From the NCBI GenBank assembly GCA_035528435.1, contig DATKYN010000137.1, positions 1-42,953 on the forward strand: a stretch of 42,953 nucleotides of DNA, given 5' to 3'. Below are positions 32,969 through 40,055 of the stretch, piece by piece; the stretch's first letter is position 1, and each line of letters opens with the position of its first letter. The DNA is from SG8-40 sp035528435 (GTDB lineage Bacteria; Pseudomonadota; Gammaproteobacteria; Burkholderiales; Eutrophovitaceae). The notes beneath the pieces were generated by a model. It had not been told where the DNA came from and made no database searches. It saw only the letters and a list, made by a program, of their open reading frames with translations. The translations under genes and the position numbers were made by a program.

Positions 32969-33457
32969 TCACGGACTCATCTGCTCCTGAACGGCGGACG
33001 GCAGCCTTGGCTGCATCCATGACGCCATCGTTTCGAGCGGGTACCTGAAAAAAGCCTCTCGCCAATAGGCTTCCCGTGGTAGCGGCGTAAGACTCGCAAC
33101 AAGCACCAGCACGACAGCTACAAGCACTCCCCGGGCCAGACCGAAAAACGCGCCAAGCGCACGGTCCGTACCTTTCAGCCCGGTCATCTTGACGAGTTTG
33201 GCCACCTGGAGTGATAACAAACTGAAGAGCATTACGCTCGCAACCATTACCAGAACAAAGCTGAACCCGATGCGAATCTTGGGGTGTGATATGAAATCGG
33301 ATAACCACACCGCTACAACCGGTGCGCCATATTTGGCGACAACGAAAGCGCCAACCCACGAAAGCAGTGACAATACTTCACGAACCAGACCCCGAACCAC
33401 GCTGATGAACATCGACACAACCAGAATCAGCAGGAACACGTAATCGAATACGGTCAT
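32969..33457 (-). CDS. cvpA: CvpA family inner-membrane protein
   Basis: CvpA is a small inner-membrane protein named for its need in colicin V production; its molecular role is not settled. The 162-residue product has about four hydrophobic segments (about 4-22, 28-50, 66-87, 101-122). It carries the family's VFDYVFLLILVVSMFISVVRG start and LKGTDRALGAFFGLARG motif. It lies between dedD and purF, its usual place. Confidence 0.92.
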   Translation of the reverse strand: MTVFDYVFLLILVVSMFISVVRGLVREVLSLLSWVGAFVVAKYGAPVVAVWLSDFISHPKIRIGFSFVLVMVASVMLFSLLSLQVAKLVKMTGLKGTDRALGAFFGLARGVLVAVVLVLVASLTPLPREAYWREAFFRYPLETMASWMQPRLPSAVQEQMSP

Positions 33458-33517
33458 TTCGGGAGAGGCCCTAGCGCAACCGGAACGCGTTACCGGAGTG
33501 CACCTGTTGCACCACCA

Positions 33518-34150
33518 TCACTCGCCCGACCTGACGATGTCGGGTTCCCCGTATGTCAGCTTACGCGCTTTGAGCCGATCGCGCGCCTCAAGAGCCTCTG
33601 CGCGGGTAGGATAAGGGCCAACGCGTACTCGCGTGCGCTTGCCACCCGTGGTCGTCACCGTCTCCGTATACGCATCGAAGCGGTTTTCGCGAACCTTTTT
33701 CGCCAACCGGTCTGCGTTGCCGGCATCGGAAAACGCGCCCAACTGGACAACGTATTCCTGCCTGGACGACGACCTGGTGGCCTGCTTGGTTTTGGGTTTG
33801 CTTTCAACCGGCTGTTTAGCCACTACTGGCGCCGGTTTCGGAGCGGCACTCGTCTCCGGTTTCGAAACTGAACCGGGCGCTTGCGCCGCCTCCGGCTGCT
33901 CGTCAATCGCTCTGAATCGCAGCGGTTCGGCAGGAACTACGGCTGGCTCCTCCGTCCCGGTCGGCAGTTCGGTTGCGACCGGGGGAGGTGGGATATTAAT
34001 CGCAATATCCTCCGATATCGGTTTGGGCTCGTTGTCGAGAATCATCGGCAGAAAAACGACAACAGCCAATACCAGGGCAATCGCGCCAACAAGACGCCGC
34101 CGGGCCCGCTTTCTAAACTGAAGTTCTTCGTTGCTGATTGCCTTCGCCAT
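33518..34150 (-). CDS. SPOR-domain protein (DedD-like)
   Basis: SPOR proteins bind denuded peptidoglycan at the division septum. The 210-residue product has a short cytoplasmic N-terminus, one membrane helix (about 20-37), and a Pro/Glu/Lys-rich linker (about 40-128). A C-terminal SPOR domain (131-208) contains YVVQLGAFSDAGNADRLAKKV and TRVRVGPYPTRAEA. Position between folC and cvpA matches DedD in other proteobacteria, but the linker is too variable to prove orthology. It is 17 bp after folC. Confidence 0.9.
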   Translation of the reverse strand: MAKAISNEELQFRKRARRRLVGAIALVLAVVVFLPMILDNEPKPISEDIAINIPPPPVATELPTGTEEPAVVPAEPLRFRAIDEQPEAAQAPGSVSKPETSAAPKPAPVVAKQPVESKPKTKQATRSSSRQEYVVQLGAFSDAGNADRLAKKVRENRFDAYTETVTTTGGKRTRVRVGPYPTRAEALEARDRLKARKLTYGEPDIVRSGE

Positions 34151-34167
34151 GACTTATGCCGATCCGA

Positions 34168-35448
34168 TCAGCACCTGGCCTGTGAATTCAATGTGTCACT
34201 CGATTCCAAGGCTTGGCTTACCGTGTAGAACGATCCGAAGAGCAGGATTCTATCATCCTCCCGTGCCGCCTCCCGCGCTGCGGCAAGACCGCTCGCGACA
34301 TCTGCGAACACATCCACCGGTACTTTTGCCTGCTGCTGCAGGAGAATGTCTTTGACCGTCGTCGCCGTTGCCGCTCTGGCAACGGGCAGGTCACATACGA
34401 ACCATCGGTCGACCTGGCCAGACAGTGCCAATGTGATCTCCCCTATCTGTTTGTCCTTCAGTACCGCAAAAACGGCAAACGTACGGCCCGACCCCGGCAT
34501 TTGCCGGATGTTGTTGGACAGGGCACGTGCCGCTGCCGCGTTGTGCGCAACGTCAAGAATGACGAGCGGCTTTCCTGGCAGCACCTGAAATCGCCCGGGG
34601 CAGTGGGCATGAATCAGTCCATTGCGCAGCGACCCCATGTCAACCGGAAGGCGCGACTGCAGAAGCCACACGCACTCCAGGGCAGCAGCCGCGTTGTCGA
34701 GCTGGCAAGAACCCCTGAGCGCCGGGAACGGCAAACCGGTCTTCTTCCCCGCGCGATTCCAGAAATGCCAGGCCGTATCGGCGTTTGCGTGACCGAAGTC
34801 GCGGCCGATCAGATGTAAATCCGCACCCACGGCGCGCGCATGGGCTACAAGCGAAGCCGGCGGATCTTCGTCGGCGCATACCGCAGGAATACCACCACGA
34901 AAAATGCCGGCTTTCTCCCGACCAATCGCCTCCCGGTCGGGGCCCAGAAATTCGATATGGTCAACACCGACACTGACAACGACCGAGCACGCGGGCTCGA
35001 ACGCGTTAACGGCATCGAGTCGCCCGCCCAAACCGACCTCAAGTACAGCCAGTTCGACCTCACGGGTGCAAAAAATGACTTGAGCCGCCAGCGTGCCGAA
35101 CTCAAAGTAGGTAAGCGAAATCTCACCTCGCGCCTGGTCGACGCGCTCAAAGGCGTCAACAAGTTCCTCGTCACCGACTTCACAGCCATTCACTCTGACG
35201 CGCTCGTTGTACTTCATCAGATGCGGAGAGGTATACAGCCCGACGCTATAGCCGGCCCGGCAATAGATTGATTCGAGTACGGCACAGGTAGAGCCCTTGC
35301 CGTTGGTTCCGCCCACCAGAACGCAGGGGAAATCCGGTTTCAAACTCAAGCGGTCGCGCACCGCAGCGACCCGTTCCAGACCCATCTCGATTTCTACCGG
35401 ATGAAGGCGCTCAAGCCGGTCAAGCCAGGCGGAAAGAGTTCGGGACAT
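34168..35448 (-). CDS. folC: Bifunctional folylpolyglutamate synthase / dihydrofolate synthase
   Basis: FolC adds glutamate to dihydropteroate and extends the polyglutamate tail of folates. The 426-residue Mur-ligase-like protein has the P-loop VGGTNGKGSTCAVLES (about 45-60), YTSPHLMKYNERVRVNG (the dihydropteroate/folate loop), and VVSVGVDHIEFLG. LVILDVAHNAAAARAL (about 280-295) follows. Its partner in the pathway, folP, is also in the window at 2992. It lies between accD and the SPOR-domain gene, as in other betaproteobacteria. Confidence 0.96.
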   Translation of the reverse strand: MSRTLSAWLDRLERLHPVEIEMGLERVAAVRDRLSLKPDFPCVLVGGTNGKGSTCAVLESIYCRAGYSVGLYTSPHLMKYNERVRVNGCEVGDEELVDAFERVDQARGEISLTYFEFGTLAAQVIFCTREVELAVLEVGLGGRLDAVNAFEPACSVVVSVGVDHIEFLGPDREAIGREKAGIFRGGIPAVCADEDPPASLVAHARAVGADLHLIGRDFGHANADTAWHFWNRAGKKTGLPFPALRGSCQLDNAAAALECVWLLQSRLPVDMGSLRNGLIHAHCPGRFQVLPGKPLVILDVAHNAAAARALSNNIRQMPGSGRTFAVFAVLKDKQIGEITLALSGQVDRWFVCDLPVARAATATTVKDILLQQQAKVPVDVFADVASGLAAAREAAREDDRILLFGSFYTVSQALESSDTLNSQARC

Positions 35449-35525
35449 GTGATTGGCGCTACAGAAAGGTTCGCACGGCGTTCACAACGCCCGGCAGGAG
35501 TCGGTCCAGGCGCGAACGGGAAAAT

Positions 35526-36392
35526 TCAGCCCGGCTGTACCCGCATCAACAACGAGATCAGATTCGCCAGCTTGTCGCGCATGTTTCGCCGATCCACGAT
35601 CATGTCTACGGCGCCGTGGTCAAGCAGGAATTCTGCGCGCTGAAACCCCTCCGGCAAAGTCTGCCGCACGGTTTGCTCGATAACGCGTGGGCCGGCGAAG
35701 CCGATCAATGCACCAGGCTCGGCAATAATGACATCGCCAATTAGTGCAAAGCTGGCGGACACACCTCCCATTGTCGGGTCGGTCAAAACCGAAACGAATG
35801 GCAGTTTTGCGGCTGACAACCGGGTGAGTGCCGCCGTCGTCTTGGCCATTTGCATCAGCGAGGTCAATCCTTCCTGCATGCGCGCACCACCACTAGCCGA
35901 GAAACACACGAATGGCAGATTGTTTTCGCAGCAGGTATGCACGCCGCGGACAAAGCGCTCGCCAACTACCGAACCCATTGAGCCACCGAGGAACCGGAAC
36001 TCGAAAGCGGCGCAAACGAGTGGCACTTCCTTGACACTCCCCTGCATCACCACCAGCGCGTCCTCTTCACCCGTATCTTTCTGCGCCTGATCGAGCCGGT
36101 CTTTGTAACGCTTGCTGTCGACAAACTTCAGGAAGTCCCGCGGCGCAACCTCGGCACCGATCTCATACCGGCCTTCCGGATCCAGCATCAGATCCAGCCG
36201 TTCACGCGCCCCGATGCGGTCGTGGTTTCCGCATTTCGGGCACACATTAAGGTTCTTTAGAAGCTCGGCACGGTAGAGAACCGTTTCGCAGCGTGAACAC
36301 TTGCTCCACAACCCCTCCGGCACCGCTTTTCTCGCGCTGCCCGAAGCCGCTCGCTTGATCTTCGGCGGAAGAAGTTTTTGCAGCCAGCTCAT
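35526..36392 (-). CDS. accD: Acetyl-CoA carboxylase carboxyltransferase subunit beta
   Basis: AccD, with AccA, transfers the carboxyl group from biotin to acetyl-CoA, giving malonyl-CoA for fatty acid synthesis. The 288-residue protein has a four-Cys zinc ribbon at Cys32, 35, 51 and 54. The crotonase-fold domain includes FSASGGARMQEGLTSLMQM and DPTMGGVSASFALIGDVI. The start MSWLQKLLPPKIKR matches relatives. It is 22 bp after trpA and 77 bp before folC, the conserved trpA-accD-folC order. Confidence 0.98.
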   Translation of the reverse strand: MSWLQKLLPPKIKRAASGSARKAVPEGLWSKCSRCETVLYRAELLKNLNVCPKCGNHDRIGARERLDLMLDPEGRYEIGAEVAPRDFLKFVDSKRYKDRLDQAQKDTGEEDALVVMQGSVKEVPLVCAAFEFRFLGGSMGSVVGERFVRGVHTCCENNLPFVCFSASGGARMQEGLTSLMQMAKTTAALTRLSAAKLPFVSVLTDPTMGGVSASFALIGDVIIAEPGALIGFAGPRVIEQTVRQTLPEGFQRAEFLLDHGAVDMIVDRRNMRDKLANLISLLMRVQPG

Positions 36393-36414
36393 GGCAGTGT
36401 TGACAGCGTCTTCG

Positions 36415-37215
36415 TCATGCAGCGTCCATTGCCTTGCGGATACCGCGAATCAACTCGCTCACGCGCGTGACTACGTCCTCGGGGGCAGACTCTTCAATTT
36501 CCTGAACAAGGCGGCTGCCTATGACAACAGCATCCGACAGATCGGCAACGGCGCGCGCCGTCTCGCCATCGCGGATGCCGAATCCAACCCCGATCGGCAG
36601 TTTCACGTGTGCACGGATCTGCGGGACTTTTCTGGCCACCTCGGAAAGATCAAGATGAGATGCTCCAGTCACGCCCTTGAGTGACACGTAATAGACATAG
36701 CCTGTAGCGGTTCGCGCCACTTCATCCATGCGCGTCTCTAGCGTCGTTGGCGCGAGCAGAAATATCGAATCCAGACCACATGACTTCAGTTCGGCCGTTA
36801 ACCCGGAACTCTCTTCCGGAGGATAGTCAACTACCAGCACACCATCCACCCCGGCTTCGCGAGCTTGCTGCGCAAAAGACTGGTAACCCAAAGCCTCGAT
36901 CGGATTGGCGTAGCCCATCAGCACAACCGGCGTGCTCTGGTCGGTCTGACGAAACTGCGCAACCATCTGAAACACGTCACGCAGTCCCACGCCCTGCTTG
37001 AGCGCGCGCTCACTGGACCGCTGGATGGTCGGCCCATCCGCCATCGGGTCTGAAAAAGGCACCCCCAGTTCAATGATGTCGGCGCCAGCTTCAACCAGCC
37101 CGTGCATGATGGCAGGCGTTATTTCGGCATTTGGATCACCTGCGGTAACGAACGGAATCAACGCTTTCTTGTTGACCGAGCCCAGCTTTTCAAAAGTTGC
37201 ACTGATTCGCGACAT
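36415..37215 (-). CDS. trpA: Tryptophan synthase alpha chain
   Basis: TrpA cleaves indole-3-glycerol phosphate and channels indole to TrpB. The 266-residue TIM barrel has catalytic Glu49 (IIELGVPFSDP) and Asp60 (MADGPTIQ). YYVSLKGVTGA and the phosphate-binding VGFGIRDGETA segment follow. It is separated from trpB by an unusual 122-bp gap holding two hairpins, while accD follows closely. Confidence 0.97.
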   Translation of the reverse strand: MSRISATFEKLGSVNKKALIPFVTAGDPNAEITPAIMHGLVEAGADIIELGVPFSDPMADGPTIQRSSERALKQGVGLRDVFQMVAQFRQTDQSTPVVLMGYANPIEALGYQSFAQQAREAGVDGVLVVDYPPEESSGLTAELKSCGLDSIFLLAPTTLETRMDEVARTATGYVYYVSLKGVTGASHLDLSEVARKVPQIRAHVKLPIGVGFGIRDGETARAVADLSDAVVIGSRLVQEIEESAPEDVVTRVSELIRGIRKAMDAA

Positions 37216-37288
37216 ATTGGTCTGTTGCTTTGTTAACGCGGTTATTCAAAGTTGCATGGCCAGCGCCCGGTTTTCGCGGGATCAGGCT

Positions 37289-37338
37289 GCTCCGGGTCCT
37301 GTCGGCCGGAGCCATTCTCCACGTCGGGTCAGCGACGT
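37289..37338 (-). other. Two hairpins in the 122-bp trpB-trpA gap
   Basis: The first, directly at the trpB stop codon, is a perfect 6-bp stem with a 6-nt loop (37321-37326 with 37333-37338). The second is a 7-bp stem with a 10-nt loop (37289-37295 with 37306-37312). Neither is followed by a T run. They could modulate trpA expression or protect the mRNA. Confidence 0.55.
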
Positions 37339-38555
37339 TACAGCGTAATTCCGGAAGCCTCGGCAACCGTGTGCATATCCTTGTCACCCCGGCCGGAAAG
37401 GTTAACCAGCAATACAGCATCTTTAGCCATCGTGGGGGCAAGTTTCATTGCATAAGCAACCGCATGGGCCGATTCCAGCGCCGGCATAATGCCTTCTGTA
37501 AGCGTGAGTGTGTGAAAAGCCTGCAACGCCTCCTTGTCATCTACCGCCACGTATTCCGCACGTCCGCTGTCCTTGAGCCAGGCGTGCTCGGGACCGACAC
37601 CGGGATAGTCGAGGCCGGCCGAAATTGAATGCGTCTCCGTAATCTGACCGTTTTGATCCTGCATCAGGTAAGTGCGATTGCCATGCAACACACCTGGCTT
37701 GCCGGCGCAAAGCGGCGCAGCGTGCTTGCCGGTTTCGATCCCATAGCCCGCTGCCTCTACGCCAATGAGCTGCACTGCCTTGTCTTCGATATAGGGGTAG
37801 AAAGCGCCCATCGCATTTGATCCACCGCCGACACAAGCAATGATTGCGTCGGGCTGGCGACCGGTTTCCTCCGGCATTTGCGTGCGCAATTCGCGCCCGA
37901 CGATTGAATTGAAATCGCGCACCATCATTGGGTAGGGATGTGGGCCAGCTACCGTGCCAATAATGTAGAACGTGCTCTCAACGTTGGTCACCCAGTCGCG
38001 CATCGCCTCGTTCAGCGCGTCCTTGAGCGTTTTCGAACCGCTTTCTACCGGTACAACGGTCGCGCCGAGCAACTTCATCCGGTAGACGTTGCTTGCCTGC
38101 CGTTTGACATCCTCTGAGCCCATATAGACCACGCACTCCATCCCGTAACGCGCAGCCACGGTCGCCGATGCAACGCCGTGCTGCCCGGCACCGGTCTCGG
38201 CGATCACACGCTTTTTGCCCATATGGCGGGCCAGCAGCGCCTGTCCTACCGTGTTGTTGATCTTGTGCGCGCCAGTGTGGTTCAGATCTTCGCGCTTGAG
38301 CCAGATCTGCGCGCCACCGGCTTTCTCTGTCAGCCGCCTGGCGAAGTAAACCGGGCTGGGTCTTCCGACATAGTGCTTCAGTTCGTATTCGAACTCGGCC
38401 TGAAACTGCGGATCCTCGCGCAAGCTTTCATAGTTCTCCCGCAATTCCTCAAGCGCATGGACCAGGGTTTCCGCAACAAAGACGCCGCCATAGGCACCGA
38501 AGTGACCGTGCTCGTCCGGGAGATTGTAGGCTCGAAGAGCCTCATACATCTGCAT
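37338..38555 (-). CDS. trpB: Tryptophan synthase beta chain
   Basis: TrpB condenses indole with serine using PLP. The 405-residue protein has PLP-binding Lys98 in LNHTGAHKINN and the phosphate-binding Gly loop CVGGGSNAMG. It also has GRPSPVYFA and ETGAGQHGVA near the N-terminal half. The frame is open upstream to 38594. I chose the ATG at 38555 because GGAG lies 6 nt before it. An ATG at 38549 is also possible. The start overlaps the end of trpF by 14 bp. Confidence 0.96.
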   Translation of the reverse strand: MQMYEALRAYNLPDEHGHFGAYGGVFVAETLVHALEELRENYESLREDPQFQAEFEYELKHYVGRPSPVYFARRLTEKAGGAQIWLKREDLNHTGAHKINNTVGQALLARHMGKKRVIAETGAGQHGVASATVAARYGMECVVYMGSEDVKRQASNVYRMKLLGATVVPVESGSKTLKDALNEAMRDWVTNVESTFYIIGTVAGPHPYPMMVRDFNSIVGRELRTQMPEETGRQPDAIIACVGGGSNAMGAFYPYIEDKAVQLIGVEAAGYGIETGKHAAPLCAGKPGVLHGNRTYLMQDQNGQITETHSISAGLDYPGVGPEHAWLKDSGRAEYVAVDDKEALQAFHTLTLTEGIMPALESAHAVAYAMKLAPTMAKDAVLLVNLSGRGDKDMHTVAEASGITL

Positions 38556-39165
38556 CTCTAACTCCTCGAATGAAGGCAGCCATCCTGGCTGCATCTTTCA
38601 AACCCTTGCCAACCTCCACGCCGCTACTCACGTCAACAGCCCAGGGGCGCACACGACGTATTGCCTCCGTCACGTTTGACGAATCGAGCCCACCCGCCAG
38701 GATAACCGGCAGGGGAAGCCCAGGCGGAATCAAACTCCAGTCGAAAGTGGCACCGGTACCACCTCTGGCACCTTCGACGAATGCATCAAGCAGCAGGCCT
38801 TTGGCGGCAGCATAATCGCTGGCGTATTGTAGCAAATCCGTTTCGGGCCGAACCCGCAAGGCCTTGATATATGGGAGTGAAAATCCGCGGCAGAATTCAG
38901 GTGTTTCATCGCCGTGAAACTGCAACAGAGCCGGACCGACCTCCCTGATCGCGGTTTCGACTTCCTCCGTGGACGGGTTGACCATTAACGCCACCGGTGT
39001 AACAAAGGGCGGCAATGCTTCCACAATAAGGCGCGCTTGCTGGCTGGATACGAAGCGAGGGCTTTTCGGATACAAAACGACGCCAATGGCCTGAGCGCCG
39101 AGGCGCGCGGCATCCAGAGCGTCCTCGACGCGGGTCAAACCACAAATCTTGACCGGTGTAGCCAT
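38542..39165 (-). CDS. trpF: Phosphoribosylanthranilate isomerase
   Basis: TrpF isomerises phosphoribosylanthranilate in tryptophan synthesis. The 207-residue TIM barrel begins MATPVKICGLTRVED, with the catalytic Cys8. QFHGDE, LLLDAFVEGARGGTG and DVSSGVEVGKGLKD carry the remaining substrate-binding residues, including the general-acid Asp. An in-frame start lies 15 codons upstream inside truA. The ATG at 39165 gives the normal N-terminus. It ends inside trpB and follows truA by 19 bp. Confidence 0.96.
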   Translation of the reverse strand: MATPVKICGLTRVEDALDAARLGAQAIGVVLYPKSPRFVSSQQARLIVEALPPFVTPVALMVNPSTEEVETAIREVGPALLQFHGDETPEFCRGFSLPYIKALRVRPETDLLQYASDYAAAKGLLLDAFVEGARGGTGATFDWSLIPPGLPLPVILAGGLDSSNVTEAIRRVRPWAVDVSSGVEVGKGLKDAARMAAFIRGVRDADV

Positions 39166-39184
39166 TTCCAATCCCGTCGTCAGT

Positions 39185-39985
39185 TCATTCCGATGTCGCC
39201 AGCAGGACACTTGTGGGCGCGTGAGGCGGAAGGTCCGGCAATCCCCAATGAGCAGCGTATTCGACAGAGTTCAAATATAGACCATTCGGGGAGAAGGTCG
39301 GAGCCGCCCGCGAACGGTCTCGCCCTTCCAGAATGTCGGCAATCCAGTTGGGCTGTTGCCGGCCACTTCCCACATAGACCAGCGCTCCGACAATGTTTCG
39401 AACCATATGCTGCAAGTAAGCATTCGCCGTAATATCGAAACACACCAAGTCGTCCCGGCGGAAAACGAGTAGATCATGAACCGTTCGGATGGGACTCTTT
39501 GCCTGGCAATCCACTGAACGGAACGCACTGAAATCGTGTTCGCCAACCAGCGTCTGCGCCTCTGCCTGCATCAGTTGCGTGTCCAGGTGGGCATGGAACC
39601 AGCCAACATATTGCCCGAATAGTCCAGGGCGCTGAGCTCGGTTCAGGAGGAAATACCGGTAGCGTCGGGCGATTGCGCTAAAACGGGCATGAAACTCGGC
39701 ACTCACTTCGCGGGCCCAGATTACGGCCACAGAGCCGGGAATCAAGGCATTGACCCCGCGGACCCATGCACTCAGCGGGCGCACCGCTTCGGTATCGAAG
39801 TGAACAATCTGGCAGACGGCATGCACGGATGCATCGGTCCGGCCAGCACATACTGTCTTGACCTCTTGAGCAGCAACCTCGCTCAGCGCACGCTCCAGCG
39901 CATCCTGCACGCCGCAACCGTCAGGTTGCGTTTGCCATCCGCAGAAAGCCGCGCCGTCGTATTCGATTCCGAGCGCTACGCGCAT
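39185..39985 (-). CDS. truA: tRNA pseudouridine(38-40) synthase TruA
   Basis: TruA converts uridines 38, 39 and 40 of the tRNA anticodon stem-loop to pseudouridine. The 266-residue protein has the N-terminal LGIEYDGAAFCGWQTQP, the catalytic Asp51 in CAGRTDASVHA, RYRYFLLNR, and NAYLQHMVRNIVGALVYVG near the C-terminus. It precedes trpF and follows fimV, a conserved betaproteobacterial and pseudomonad arrangement. Confidence 0.97.
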   Translation of the reverse strand: MRVALGIEYDGAAFCGWQTQPDGCGVQDALERALSEVAAQEVKTVCAGRTDASVHAVCQIVHFDTEAVRPLSAWVRGVNALIPGSVAVIWAREVSAEFHARFSAIARRYRYFLLNRAQRPGLFGQYVGWFHAHLDTQLMQAEAQTLVGEHDFSAFRSVDCQAKSPIRTVHDLLVFRRDDLVCFDITANAYLQHMVRNIVGALVYVGSGRQQPNWIADILEGRDRSRAAPTFSPNGLYLNSVEYAAHWGLPDLPPHAPTSVLLATSE

Positions 39986-40015
39986 TTGGGAAAGTTAGCG
40001 GCTGCCGCTGACTCA

Positions 40016-40043
40016 GCGCTCGCCAGGGTAAAACGGCGAGCGC
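40016..40043. terminator. Hairpin between fimV and truA
   Basis: GCGCTCGCC (40016-40024) and GGCGAGCGC (40035-40043) form a perfect 9-bp stem with a 10-nt loop in the 70-bp gap. There is no T run after it on the minus strand, so it may attenuate, stabilise or be neutral. Confidence 0.45.
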
Positions 40044-40055
40044 AATAAAACCGGG

